DNA of 64,000 nucleotides from Clostridium sp. AT4 (GCF_001517625.2 NZ_LN999828.1:884303-948302); one strand, 5' to 3'; numbered from the stretch's first letter, positions 53,696 through 62,283 are shown. The notes: generated by a model from the sequence alone, not told the origin. Program-made: numbers and translations.

Positions 53696-54504
53696 GTCTT
53701 TTGTTGTGCAGAAGGGAGCCGGTAAAGCATCCGCTTTATATTGAGGTACTGGGGATCCATATCTACTCTTCTCAGGAGCTGTGCTATGTGATCTGCAACC
53801 ATCCTCTGCTTGTAATGGACGGCTTTGTGGGAAAAGCTCTTTACAGCTTTGTAAAAAATGAGCTTGGCATGGGCTTTGTGGCAGGCAGGATGGAAAAGCT
53901 TTCGGAAACCGGAAGCCGCCCGGAAGAGGCGCTGTACCTGTTTTTGACAGAATGCGATTACTGTACGGAAAAAGAGAGCCAGAGGTTTCGGCAGACAGCG
54001 GCAGCTTACCGCAGTCTCCCGGCCCCACGGTATGAAAAGGCAGTGGCCGATTATCTGTTTGGGAAAAAACAGTATGGCCGTGCTTCTGTCCGTTATGAGA
54101 AACTTTTAGCGGAAACAGAGGAAAAAAAGGAGGATCCGGCCTTTATGGGAGCCCTTTATCAGAGCCTTGGGGCAGCTTATGCCCAGATGTTCCAGTTCCA
54201 CCGGGCATATCGGGCATACGATAAGGCCTACGGTCTGGACCATGACAGAGAGGTATTAAAACGCATTTATTTTCTGAGCGTTCTGGCTCCGGAGCTGGAG
54301 GCGGCAGATACCTATGGGCCGCTTTTTAAGCCGGAATTTAAAGGCGCCTGGGAGGAAGAACTGCGCCAGGCCAGAACCGATGGGGAACAGGCGGAGGAGG
54401 TGCGCGGGCTGCGGACTCTGATGAAGCGGGATATGCCTTACCGGATGGAGGGCGCGGCCCGGATCGTTGGGCGGTGGAAGAGCGAGTACCGCAAGATGGT
54501 GTGA
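53692..54504 (+). CDS. TPR-containing protein of the Hsp70-like cassette
   Basis: A 270-residue protein I do not recognise as a named family. Residues 1-75 form an unusual N-terminal domain with several cysteines (LLLCRREP, ELCYVICNHPLLVMDGF). Residues 115-215 have TPR-like helical pairs (YLFGKKQYGRASVRYEKLL, LYQSLGAAYAQMFQFHRAYR, AYDKAYGLDHDREVLKRIYF). The C-terminus is charged. The ATGA overlap with the DUF5716 gene indicates coupled synthesis, and TPR proteins are frequent Hsp70 partners. It is the last gene before the valS leader. Confidence 0.75.
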   Translation: MSLLLCRREPVKHPLYIEVLGIHIYSSQELCYVICNHPLLVMDGFVGKALYSFVKNELGMGFVAGRMEKLSETGSRPEEALYLFLTECDYCTEKESQRFRQTAAAYRSLPAPRYEKAVADYLFGKKQYGRASVRYEKLLAETEEKKEDPAFMGALYQSLGAAYAQMFQFHRAYRAYDKAYGLDHDREVLKRIYFLSVLAPELEAADTYGPLFKPEFKGAWEEELRQARTDGEQAEEVRGLRTLMKRDMPYRMEGAARIVGRWKSEYRKMV

Positions 54505-54512
54505 AAATCTGC

Positions 54513-54541
54513 TTGACAAAACAGTGAAATCTATTTATGCT
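54513..54541 (+). promoter_or_regulatory. Promoter of the valS T-box transcript
   Basis: TTGACA (54513-54518) and TATGCT (54536-54541) with a 17-bp spacer, starting 9 bp after the preceding stop codon. Confidence 0.8.
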
Positions 54542-54547
54542 TAAATG

Positions 54548-54846
54548 CAGACAACAGATGAAAAGAAAATGGCTGTGAAAAAGAGGAGTACGTACAGGGA
54601 ACCGGCAGAGAGGGCAGTCCGAAGGCTGAAAGGCGGCCCCGGAGGAAGGTGCGGAAGGTAGCTTTTGAGCCGGAAGGGCCAACGGGGGAATCAGCTTCCC
54701 TTTAGTAGTTTTTCCCGTATTTCCCGCGTTAAGGGGACAGAGATTGCCGGGCAGGCTTACTGCCCATATGGCAGAATCAAAGGTGGTACCGCGAGATGAT
54801 CGCCCTTTGCTTTTCCTTAGAGGAAGAGGCAGAGGGCGTTTTTTAT
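54548..54846 (+). promoter_or_regulatory. T-box riboswitch for valine-tRNA
   Basis: Leader of about 300 nt upstream of valS. The T-box core TGGTACCGCG lies at 54784-54793, preceded by AAAGG. Stem I carries the AGTA bulge (54587-54590), and a likely valine specifier GTA sits in GGAAGGTAGC (54658-54660). The leader ends in an intrinsic terminator: CGCCCTTTGC (54801-54810) with GCAGAGGGCG (54829-54838) and T6. Uncharged valine tRNA should stabilise the antiterminator and let valS be transcribed. The exact specifier position is inferred and not folded computationally. Confidence 0.92.
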
Positions 54847-54871
54847 TTCATAGGAAAAAAGGAGGATATAT

Positions 54872-57514
54872 ATGAAGGAACTGGAAAAGACATATGATCC
54901 GGCGGCCATTGAGGACCGTCTTTATGAAAAATGGCTGAATGGAAAATATTTCCATGCAGAGGTAAACCGCAGCAAAAAGCCCTTTACCATTGTGATGCCG
55001 CCGCCAAATATCACAGGACAGCTTCACATGGGCCATGCTCTGGACAATACCATGCAGGATATTTTAATCCGCTATAAGAGAATGCAGGGCTATGAGGCTT
55101 TATGGCAGCCGGGAACAGACCATGCAGCCATTGCTACCGAGGTAAAGGTCATTGACAAGCTGAAAAAAGAAGGCGTTTCCAAGGAAGACCTGGGAAGAGA
55201 CGGCTTCTTAAAGGAGTGCTGGAAGTGGAGAGAGGAGTACGGCACCCGGATCGTAAAGCAGCTTCACAAGCTGGGTTCTTCTGCCGACTGGGACAGAGAG
55301 CGCTTTACCATGGACGAAGGCTGCTCCGACGCAGTTTTGGAAGTATTTGTAAAACTCTACGAGAAAGGATACATCTACAAGGGTTCCCGCATCATCAACT
55401 GGTGTCCTGTATGCCAGACCTCTATCTCCGACGCGGAGGTAGAGCACGTAGAACAGGACGGCTTCTTCTGGCACATCAACTACCCCGTAGTGGGAGAGCC
55501 GGGCCGCTTTGTTGAGATTGCAACCACCCGTCCGGAGACGCTCCTTGGCGATACGGCTGTGGCTGTCAATCCGGAGGACGAGCGGTATAAGGATATTGTA
55601 GGCAAGATGTTAAAGCTGCCTTTAACCGACCGTGAAATTCCTGTTATTGCAGATGAATACGTAGATAAGGAGTTTGGAACCGGCTGCGTAAAGATTACTC
55701 CGGCCCATGACCCCAATGACTTCGAGGTAGGAAAGCGCCATGGTTTAGAGGAAATCGTTATTTTAAATGACGATGCCACAGTAAATGTACCGGGCCCATA
55801 CTTTGGCATGGATCGCTACGAGGCCAGAAAAGCTATGGTAGAGGACTTAAAGAATCAGGGACTTCTGGTAAAGGTGGTTCCCCATTCCCACAATGTAGGT
55901 ACCCATGACCGCTGCAAGACTACCGTAGAGCCTATGGTAAAGCAGCAGTGGTTTGTACGCATGGATGAGATGGCAAAGCCGGCCATTGAGGCTTTAAAGT
56001 CCGGACGGTTAAAGTTCGTGCCGGAAAGCTTTGGAAAGACCTATCTTCACTGGCTTGAAAATATCCGCGACTGGTGTATTTCCAGACAGCTCTGGTGGGG
56101 GCACCGGATTCCGGCCTATTACTGCCAGGACTGCGGAGAAACGGTTGTAGCAAAGGAAGCGCCCCATACCTGCCCCAAGTGCGGCGGCAGCCATTTTAAA
56201 CAGGATGAGGATACGCTGGATACCTGGTTTTCTTCTGCTTTATGGCCCTTCTCCACTCTTGGATGGCCAAAGAACTCAGAAGATCTGGATTACTTCTATC
56301 CCACAGATGTGCTGGTAACGGGCTATGATATTATCTTCTTCTGGGTTATCCGTATGGTATTCTCAGGCCTTGAGCAGACCGGAAAAGAGCCCTTCCACAC
56401 TGTTTTGATCCATGGACTGGTAAGAGACTCCCAGGGCCGCAAGATGAGCAAGTCCCTTGGAAACGGCATTGATCCTCTGGAGGTAATTGACAAATACGGC
56501 GCAGACGCCCTGCGTATGACATTGATTACGGGAAATGCACCCGGAAACGATATGCGTTTCTACTGGGAGCGTGTGGAGAACAGCCGAAACTTTGCAAATA
56601 AGGTCTGGAATGCTTCCCGTTTTATCATGATGAACATTGAAAAGGCTTCCGACCTGTCCGGCGTTACAGAGGATCAGCTTACGCTGGCAGATAAGTGGAT
56701 CCTTTCCAAGGTAAATACCTTATCAAAGGATGTAACGGAAAATCTGGACAAGTATGAGCTGGGAATTGCTCTCCAGAAGGTTTATGACTTTATCTGGGAA
56801 GAGTTCTGCGACTGGTACATTGAGATGGTAAAGCCAAGACTGTACAATGAAGCAGACGATACAAAGGCTGCCGCTCTCTGGACCTTGAAGCACGTTTTGA
56901 TCCAGGCATTAAAGCTTCTTCATCCATTTATGCCCTTCATCACAGAGGAGATCTTCTGCAACCTGCAGGAGGAAGAGGAGACCATTATGCTGTCTTCCTG
57001 GCCGCTGTATGAGGAAAAATGGAACTTCGCCTCTGAGGAGCAGGCCGTAGAGACCATCAAGGCTGCCGTAAGAGCCATCCGAAATGTGCGCACTTCCATG
57101 AACGTGCCGCCAAGCAAGAAAGCGACCGTTTATGTTGTATCTGAGGATGAGGATATTTTAGGTATCTTTGAGCACAGCTGCAGCTTCTTTGCCACCTTAG
57201 GCTATGCAGGAGAGGTAATCCTTCAGAAGGATAAGGCAGGCATCGGCGAGGACGCCGTATCCGCAGTGATCCACAAGGCAGTGATCTATATGCCGTTTGC
57301 AGAACTGGTAGACATCGAAAAGGAGATCGAGCGTTTAAAGGCTGAAGAGAAGCGCTTAAACGGCGAGCTGGCCCGTTCCAACGGCATGTTGAATAATGAG
57401 AAATTCGTAAGCCGTGCGCCTGAGGCAAAGATTGCCGAGGAGCGTGCAAAGCTGGAGAAATATACCCAGATGATGGAGCAGGTAAAGGCCCGTCTGGCAC
57501 AGCTTGTAAAATAA
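54872..57514 (+). CDS. valS: Valyl-tRNA synthetase
   Basis: Class I aminoacyl-tRNA synthetase that charges and edits valine tRNA, 880 residues, normal length. It has the HIGH-type motif PPNITGQLHMGHAL (about residue 43), the CP1 editing domain (ATTRPETLLGDTAVAV), the GRKMSKSLGN motif (about residue 525), the anticodon-binding domain and a C-terminal coiled coil (DIEKEIERLKAEEKRLNGEL). AAAAGGAGG precedes the ATG. Expression is controlled by the valine T-box leader. Confidence 0.97.
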   Translation: MKELEKTYDPAAIEDRLYEKWLNGKYFHAEVNRSKKPFTIVMPPPNITGQLHMGHALDNTMQDILIRYKRMQGYEALWQPGTDHAAIATEVKVIDKLKKEGVSKEDLGRDGFLKECWKWREEYGTRIVKQLHKLGSSADWDRERFTMDEGCSDAVLEVFVKLYEKGYIYKGSRIINWCPVCQTSISDAEVEHVEQDGFFWHINYPVVGEPGRFVEIATTRPETLLGDTAVAVNPEDERYKDIVGKMLKLPLTDREIPVIADEYVDKEFGTGCVKITPAHDPNDFEVGKRHGLEEIVILNDDATVNVPGPYFGMDRYEARKAMVEDLKNQGLLVKVVPHSHNVGTHDRCKTTVEPMVKQQWFVRMDEMAKPAIEALKSGRLKFVPESFGKTYLHWLENIRDWCISRQLWWGHRIPAYYCQDCGETVVAKEAPHTCPKCGGSHFKQDEDTLDTWFSSALWPFSTLGWPKNSEDLDYFYPTDVLVTGYDIIFFWVIRMVFSGLEQTGKEPFHTVLIHGLVRDSQGRKMSKSLGNGIDPLEVIDKYGADALRMTLITGNAPGNDMRFYWERVENSRNFANKVWNASRFIMMNIEKASDLSGVTEDQLTLADKWILSKVNTLSKDVTENLDKYELGIALQKVYDFIWEEFCDWYIEMVKPRLYNEADDTKAAALWTLKHVLIQALKLLHPFMPFITEEIFCNLQEEEETIMLSSWPLYEEKWNFASEEQAVETIKAAVRAIRNVRTSMNVPPSKKATVYVVSEDEDILGIFEHSCSFFATLGYAGEVILQKDKAGIGEDAVSAVIHKAVIYMPFAELVDIEKEIERLKAEEKRLNGELARSNGMLNNEKFVSRAPEAKIAEERAKLEKYTQMMEQVKARLAQLVK

Positions 57515-57531
57515 CAGATCCCGTCATAACC

Positions 57532-57565
57532 GGGGCTGCCGCGCAGTTTGCGGCGGCCCCCTTTT
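57532..57565 (+). terminator. Terminator after valS
   Basis: GGGGCTGCCGC (57532-57542) pairs with GCGGCGGCCCC (57550-57560), one G-T pair, 7-nt loop, followed by C and T4. Confidence 0.85.
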
Positions 57566-57598
57566 GCAGATATCAGCAAAACAGAAAGGAGTCATCCG

Positions 57599-57895
57599 GT
57601 GGATATTTTAATTGTCATGTGTATGGGAATCCTGGTGGGACGGCTGTTTCGGTCCGGCAGGATAAAGAAGGTAAATGAGCTTTTATCCCTTGCCTGCACC
57701 TTTGTTCTGATCTTCGCAATGGGAGGAACGCTGGGGCAGAGAGAAAATTTTGTCCGGGAATTTCTTTCCCTGGGAGGCGCCAGCTTCCTCTTTTTTGCCT
57801 TTCCCACCTTTTTTTCCATTGTCTTTGTATACATTTTGACCCGGAATTTTATGGGAAGAAAGAAGTATGAAACCAGGGGGAAAAAAGAAAAATGA
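57599..57895 (+). CDS. LysO-family exporter, N-terminal half (split gene)
   Basis: A 98-residue membrane protein that corresponds to the N-terminal DUF340 part of the lysine exporter LysO (YbjE). Three hydrophobic segments are visible (ILIVMCMGILVG, LLSLACTFVLIFAMGG, FLFFAFPTFFSIVFVYIL). The start is GTG 57599, with GAAAGGAG seven bases upstream; an earlier ATG (57548) lies inside the valS terminator. Its end overlaps the start of the C-terminal half by 4 bp (ATGA), so both halves are made together and presumably assemble. Confidence 0.8.
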   Translation: MDILIVMCMGILVGRLFRSGRIKKVNELLSLACTFVLIFAMGGTLGQRENFVREFLSLGGASFLFFAFPTFFSIVFVYILTRNFMGRKKYETRGKKEK

Positions 57896-58488
57896 TTATT
57901 CTGTTTACATTCATATCCCTTTTAGGAGGACTTGCCTACGGGATTTTTGGCTTTCATATTCCGGCTGTTTCCCTGATCTTAAAGAACACGGACGGAGTTT
58001 TGTATGCCCTGATGTTTTTTGTCGGCATCAGCATTGGGATGCACCGGGGGATTTTAAGCAAGATCAGGGAATACCATATTAAAATATTTATCATTCCCGC
58101 AGGAATTATAGCCGGTTCCATTGTGGGGGGGATCATCTGTTCCCTGCTTCTTAAAATTCCGGTGGGACAGGGAACTGCCATTGCCAGCGGAATGGGCTGG
58201 TACAGTCTGGCCGGGGCGGCGATCAGCGAGCTGGGAGGGGCAAAGCTGGGAAGCATTGCCTTTATGAGCAATCTCATGCGGGAAATCTTTTCTTTTTTCC
58301 TGATTCCCCTGATCGCCCTTAAGCTCAATGACCTTACCTGTATTGCGCCTGCCGGGGCGACCAGCGAAGATACCACCCTTCCTGTGATGCTAAAATATAC
58401 CAATGAAGAAACGGTTGTTTTGTCGGTTTTAAACGGAATGCTCTGCTCTTTTGCAGTTCCGGTACTGATCTCTGTCTTTGCAGGTTAG
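57892..58488 (+). CDS. LysO-family exporter, C-terminal half
   Basis: A 198-residue membrane protein that matches the C-terminal part of LysO, an exporter of lysine and its analogues. About six hydrophobic segments are present, with the conserved GMGWYSLAGAAI, GSIAFMSNLMREI and PAGATSEDTTLPV motifs. The split into two overlapping genes is common outside Enterobacteria. Substrate in this organism is inferred from the family. The gene is followed by the folC promoter. Confidence 0.88.
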   Translation: MIILFTFISLLGGLAYGIFGFHIPAVSLILKNTDGVLYALMFFVGISIGMHRGILSKIREYHIKIFIIPAGIIAGSIVGGIICSLLLKIPVGQGTAIASGMGWYSLAGAAISELGGAKLGSIAFMSNLMREIFSFFLIPLIALKLNDLTCIAPAGATSEDTTLPVMLKYTNEETVVLSVLNGMLCSFAVPVLISVFAG

Positions 58489-58534
58489 GAAAGAAGGCTG
58501 TCGCTTCCTGGCGAAGCAGGGCGAGAACATGATG

Positions 58535-58563
58535 TTGAAACTTTGGGGAAAATCATTTAAAAT
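58535..58563 (+). promoter_or_regulatory. Promoter of the folC operon
   Basis: TTGAAA (58535-58540) and TAAAAT (58558-58563) are 17 bp apart; AGGAGG (58577-58582) follows before the folC ATG, giving a leader of about 20 nt. Confidence 0.65.
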
Positions 58564-58589
58564 AGAGGGAACAGGCAGGAGGATGAGTA

Positions 58590-59927
58590 ATGATGCAGGC
58601 AGAAGAATACTTAGAGAAGATTCCCATGTGGACCAGGGAAAAACATTCTCTTACAGATATAAGAGCGTTTCTACATGAAATGGGAGACCCGGACAGGAAG
58701 CTTTCCATCATTCATGTGGCGGGAACTAACGGAAAAGGCTCTGTGTGCGCCTTTCTTACCTCTTTGTACAGAAACGCCGGTTTTCGCACCGGAACCTTTA
58801 TCTCTCCTCATCTGGTAACCGTCCGGGAACGGTTTTTGTTAAATAATGAAATGGTTTCGCCCGGGAAGCTTCAGGCTGCCTTTGAGACGGTTCTTGAGAC
58901 TGTAAATATCATGAAAGAAAAGGGGTATTCCCACCCTAGCTATTTTGAGTTTCTTTTTTATATGGCAATGGCGCTGTTTGCAGATGAAACGCCGGAGCTT
59001 GTGATTTTGGAAACCGGGCTGGGAGGCCGCCTGGACGCTACCAACGTGGTTGAGAATCCCCTGGCCTGTGTGATTACCTCCATCAGTCTGGATCACATCA
59101 TGTACCTGGGAGATACCATAGAAGCGGTTGCAGGAGAGAAGGCAGGGATCATAAAAAGGCAGGTTCCTGTGATCTACGATGATACCGTGCCTGAGGCTTC
59201 TGAGGTGATCCGTGAGAGAGCGGTACAGATGGCGTCAAAGGCATATCCGGTGGGAAAGGGAGATTTTTCCATTTTGGAAACCAAAGATCAAGGACTTTCT
59301 ATAAGAGCTGAGGGAGAAGCTGCTCAGGCGTTTGCCGCGGCAGGCCCTCTGGTGCTTGAAATTCCCTTTGAAGCACCTTATCAGGCAGAAAATGCCATGC
59401 TGGCTGTGAAAACAGCGGTTGTTTTAGGGCAGAGAGAAAGGGGTTTCCGTCTGACAGAGGCTCAGATTACAGAGGGGATCCGGACTGCCCGCTGGGCCGG
59501 GCGTATGGAGCGGGCTGGAGAAAATCTGTATCTGGACGGAGCCCACAATCCGGGCGGCATAAAAGCCTTTATTCAGGCAGCCGCATCTATGGCTGCCCGG
59601 CAGAAAAAAAAGGCGTATCTGCTATTTGGCGCCGTATCGGACAAGGATTACAGGGCTATGGCCCGGCTGCTCTGTGAGGGGATTTCCTGGGCGGGGATCG
59701 GTGTGGTACATATAGACAGCAGCCGGAGCATGGACACAGAGGTTCTGGCAGAAGCATTTTCGCAGGCATATAAAGGGCCGGTGAGAGCCTTTGAAACCGC
59801 AGGGGAAGCTTTGCGGGAGATGAAGAAGCAGGCAGGAGATGAGCTCTTATTCTGCGCAGGCTCCCTGTATTTGATCGGGGAGCTTAAGGTACAGCTTAAA
59901 GGCATGGAAAGGAGAGAAGATACATGA
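58590..59927 (+). CDS. folC: Folylpolyglutamate synthase/dihydrofolate synthase
   Basis: FolC adds glutamate to dihydropteroate and to folates. The 445-residue protein has the Mur-ligase-type P-loop GTNGKGSVCAF (about residue 48), SPHLVTVRERF, the LETGLGGRLDATNVV motif and the DGAHNPGG motif in the C-terminal domain. Two adjacent ATGs exist (58590 and 58593); the ribosome site AGGAGG fits either. The stop overlaps the ATG of a 48-codon gene (ATGA), which in turn overlaps a TPR protein gene. Confidence 0.95.
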   Translation: MMQAEEYLEKIPMWTREKHSLTDIRAFLHEMGDPDRKLSIIHVAGTNGKGSVCAFLTSLYRNAGFRTGTFISPHLVTVRERFLLNNEMVSPGKLQAAFETVLETVNIMKEKGYSHPSYFEFLFYMAMALFADETPELVILETGLGGRLDATNVVENPLACVITSISLDHIMYLGDTIEAVAGEKAGIIKRQVPVIYDDTVPEASEVIRERAVQMASKAYPVGKGDFSILETKDQGLSIRAEGEAAQAFAAAGPLVLEIPFEAPYQAENAMLAVKTAVVLGQRERGFRLTEAQITEGIRTARWAGRMERAGENLYLDGAHNPGGIKAFIQAAASMAARQKKKAYLLFGAVSDKDYRAMARLLCEGISWAGIGVVHIDSSRSMDTEVLAEAFSQAYKGPVRAFETAGEALREMKKQAGDELLFCAGSLYLIGELKVQLKGMERREDT

Positions 59928-60070
59928 TCGATTTTGAAGAGGAGATCCAGCGCTTTAAACCCAGTCTGGATGTAGAGGCGGTAGAGGACGCCATTGTGAA
60001 AAGCGATCTTACGGATATGACGGATATTATGATGGAGATGATCCGGGAAAGAGACGGGAAAAGACGGTGA
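59924..60070 (+). CDS. 48-residue acidic protein coupled to folC
   Basis: A small ORF that fills the gap between folC and the TPR gene exactly: its ATG overlaps the folC stop (ATGA) and its TGA overlaps the next start by one base. GGAGAGAAG is seven bases upstream. The product (MIDFEEEIQRFKPSLDVEAV at the start, TDMTDIMMEMI near the end, basic tail RERDGKRR) is strongly acidic, predicted helical, without membrane segment or cysteine. No function is recognised. The seamless coupling on both sides argues that it is a real gene. Confidence 0.7.
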   Translation: MIDFEEEIQRFKPSLDVEAVEDAIVKSDLTDMTDIMMEMIRERDGKRR

Positions 60071-61374
60071 TGGAGATTGAGGCAAAAAACAGACAGATTG
60101 CCAACAGCTATTATAACCTGGGTCTGGAGAAAGCAAGGATACGGGATCTTTCCGGAGCGGCCCAGTGCCTGAAAAAGAGCCTTCATTTCTGCAAATACCA
60201 GATCGACGCCAGAAATCTGCTGGGTTTGATCTACTACGAGAACGGCGAGGTGGCGGATGCTCTGGTGCAGTGGGTTATCAGTATGAGCCTGCAGCCGGAA
60301 AATAATTTGGCAGATCATTATCTGGAACGGATCCAGAGAAAGCCGGGACAGTTAGAAGCGGAAAGCCAGGCAGTAAAGACCTTTAACCAGGCCTTGTGGC
60401 ATGCCCAGAACGGCAGCGATGATCTGGCGGCCCTGCAGCTTGCCAGAGTGGTATCAGCCAAGCCCCATTTTGTCAAAGCCCATCTTCTTCTGGCTCTTTT
60501 ATATATGAGGCGGGAGGATTATAATAAGGCCGGCCGCTCTCTGTATAAGATCCTCCAGATTGATAAGAGCAATTCCAAGGCGCTTTACTATATGTCCATT
60601 GTAAAGCAGAATACGGGACGGGCCGAGGCGGAAAAGCGCCGGATGGTAAAGGCATTTTCCCACAGACAGATGGAGGATGATGATGTGATCATCCCCAACA
60701 CCTATAAAGAGTCTACGGGGCTTTCTACGGTGTTTCACATTATCCTGGGCCTGATCTTCGGCCTGGTGGCCTTTTATGTGCTGGTGCTCCCGGCAGTGGA
60801 AAACCGCCTGAACCGCCAGCGTGATGATGAGCTGATGGTCTATATGCAGAAATTAAACAGCGCCAATCAGGAAAATGATATTCTGGCGCAGGAAAATGAG
60901 GATATCGAAGCCAAGATGGCAGAGGTACAGGAGCAGCTGGATACGCTCACAACCGGCAACACCAGTATTATTGCCCAGTATCAGAGCCTCATCTGGGTGC
61001 TCCAGTCCTACCGCACCGGGGATATGGTATCGGCGGCAAAGACCTTTGCCGAGTCCAGCTTTGATCTGATCGAGGATGCGAATATTCAGGGGATTGTGGA
61101 TAATATACGTCAGGAGATGACAGGAAGCATCTACCAGACGCTGGTTGATAAGGGACTGCAGCTCTGGAATGGCGGAAATAAGACCCAGGCTCAGGAGTAT
61201 TTCCTTGCAAGCTTAAAAATAAGGCCTGACAACCCTGAGGCTATGTTTTATGCAGGGCGTCTCTATCAGGATGCGGGAGATACGGAAAATGCAAACGCAC
61301 TCTTTGACAAGGTGGTAGGCGAGCATGGCGATACAGAGTATGCAGAGCGGGCCAGAAATGCAAGAGGCTATTAA
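60070..61374 (+). CDS. Membrane-anchored TPR protein
   Basis: A 434-residue protein of unknown function. Residues 8-190 have TPR repeats (NSYYNLGLEKARIRDLSGAA, ARNLLGLIYYENGEVADAL, LLLALLYMRREDYNKAG). A single membrane segment follows (about 220-242, FHIILGLIFGLVAFYVLVL), then a coiled coil (NSANQENDILAQENEDIEAK) and a second, extracytoplasmic TPR block (ending AMFYAGRLYQDAGDTENANAL). The bitopic TPR-membrane-coiled coil-TPR plan suggests a scaffold that links cytoplasmic and surface complexes. Start may be GTG 60067 or ATG 60070. It is coupled to the 48-residue ORF and folC. Confidence 0.85.
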   Translation: MEIEAKNRQIANSYYNLGLEKARIRDLSGAAQCLKKSLHFCKYQIDARNLLGLIYYENGEVADALVQWVISMSLQPENNLADHYLERIQRKPGQLEAESQAVKTFNQALWHAQNGSDDLAALQLARVVSAKPHFVKAHLLLALLYMRREDYNKAGRSLYKILQIDKSNSKALYYMSIVKQNTGRAEAEKRRMVKAFSHRQMEDDDVIIPNTYKESTGLSTVFHIILGLIFGLVAFYVLVLPAVENRLNRQRDDELMVYMQKLNSANQENDILAQENEDIEAKMAEVQEQLDTLTTGNTSIIAQYQSLIWVLQSYRTGDMVSAAKTFAESSFDLIEDANIQGIVDNIRQEMTGSIYQTLVDKGLQLWNGGNKTQAQEYFLASLKIRPDNPEAMFYAGRLYQDAGDTENANALFDKVVGEHGDTEYAERARNARGY

Positions 61375-61392
61375 ATAAAATACACTTTTTAC

Positions 61393-61435
61393 GGCAGAAG
61401 AAATGGATCACAGGATCGTACCTTCTGCCTTTTTT
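61393..61435 (+). terminator. Terminator before the spoIIA operon
   Basis: GGCAGAAG (61393-61400) and CTTCTGCC (61422-61429) form an 8-bp stem with a 21-nt loop and T6. Confidence 0.75.
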
Positions 61436-61479
61436 GTTATAGAAAATATCTGCCCAAAAGAGAAGAAGGAGGAAATGGG

Positions 61480-61827
61480 ATGGACGCAGGAACAATTACA
61501 TATGAGGCATATGAGGATACGCTGATCATCCATATGCCCAAGGAGCTGGATCACCACAACTGCAGGAAACTGAAAACGGACACGGATCTGATGCTGGAGG
61601 AAAACTGTGTCAGGAGGATTATCTTTGATTTTGAAAAAACGGAATTTATGGATTCTTCAGGAATCGGAGTGCTGTTAAACCGATATAAGGAGATGAAAGC
61701 CAGCCGGGGAAGCGTATGCTACTGCAGAGCATCCAGACGGGTGCGAAGACTCATGGAACTGAGCGGGATCTGCAGGCTGATGGAAGGATATGAAAGCAGG
61801 GAGCAGGCAGTGGGAGCATTGAAATAA
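61480..61827 (+). CDS. spoIIAA: Anti-sigma F factor antagonist
   Basis: STAS-domain protein, 115 residues. In its unphosphorylated form it binds SpoIIAB and releases sigma F in the forespore. The regulatory serine lies in FMDSSGIGVLLNRY (about residues 56-69), with the typical strand LDHHNCRKLKTD before it. The charged end follows the family. AAGGAGG precedes the ATG. It heads the classic spoIIAA-spoIIAB-sigF operon. I looked for a sigma-H promoter in the 105-bp gap but see no convincing one. Confidence 0.95.
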   Translation: MDAGTITYEAYEDTLIIHMPKELDHHNCRKLKTDTDLMLEENCVRRIIFDFEKTEFMDSSGIGVLLNRYKEMKASRGSVCYCRASRRVRRLMELSGICRLMEGYESREQAVGALK

Positions 61828-61843
61828 AAAGGAGGTACAGGAT

Positions 61844-62278
61844 ATGGAAGGGGACAGAGAGCATATAAGGCTGGAAATGGAAAGCCGTTCCAGCAATGAG
61901 GAGTTTGCAAGAGTGGTGGCGGCTGTGTTTATGAGCCGTTTAGACCCTACACTGGAAGAGATGGATGATGTGAAAACAGCGGTATCGGAGGCTGTTACCA
62001 ATGCAGTGATCCACGGCTATAGAGAGAAGTGTGGAACGGTAGTTATGGAGCTGACGGCAGACCGCACAGAACGGAGCCTGACCGTAGAAGTGACTGATCA
62101 GGGAACCGGAATAGAAGATATAAAAAAGGCCATGGAACCCATGTATACCACAGACCGATCAGGAGAGAGGTCTGGAATGGGCTTTGCTTTTATGGAAGCC
62201 TTTATGGATGAGATCACAGTGGAATCAGAGGCCGGATGCGGAACAAAGGTCACCATGAAAAAATATATCGGCAGGTGA
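61844..62278 (+). CDS. spoIIAB: Anti-sigma F factor and SpoIIAA kinase
   Basis: GHKL-type serine kinase and anti-sigma factor, 144 residues, that binds sigma F and phosphorylates SpoIIAA. It shows the N-box EAVTNAVIHGY (about 45-55), the G1 region TDQGTGIEDI and the G2 stretch RSGMGFAFM. AAAAGGAGG precedes the ATG. The gap to sigF is 5 bp. Confidence 0.95.
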   Translation: MEGDREHIRLEMESRSSNEEFARVVAAVFMSRLDPTLEEMDDVKTAVSEAVTNAVIHGYREKCGTVVMELTADRTERSLTVEVTDQGTGIEDIKKAMEPMYTTDRSGERSGMGFAFMEAFMDEITVESEAGCGTKVTMKKYIGR

Positions 62279-62283
62279 CGCCC

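Noticed and set aside
61375-61479. Sigma-H promoter for spoIIAA
   Set aside because: An AGGAT-like box is present but no GAAT box at the correct distance; not supported.
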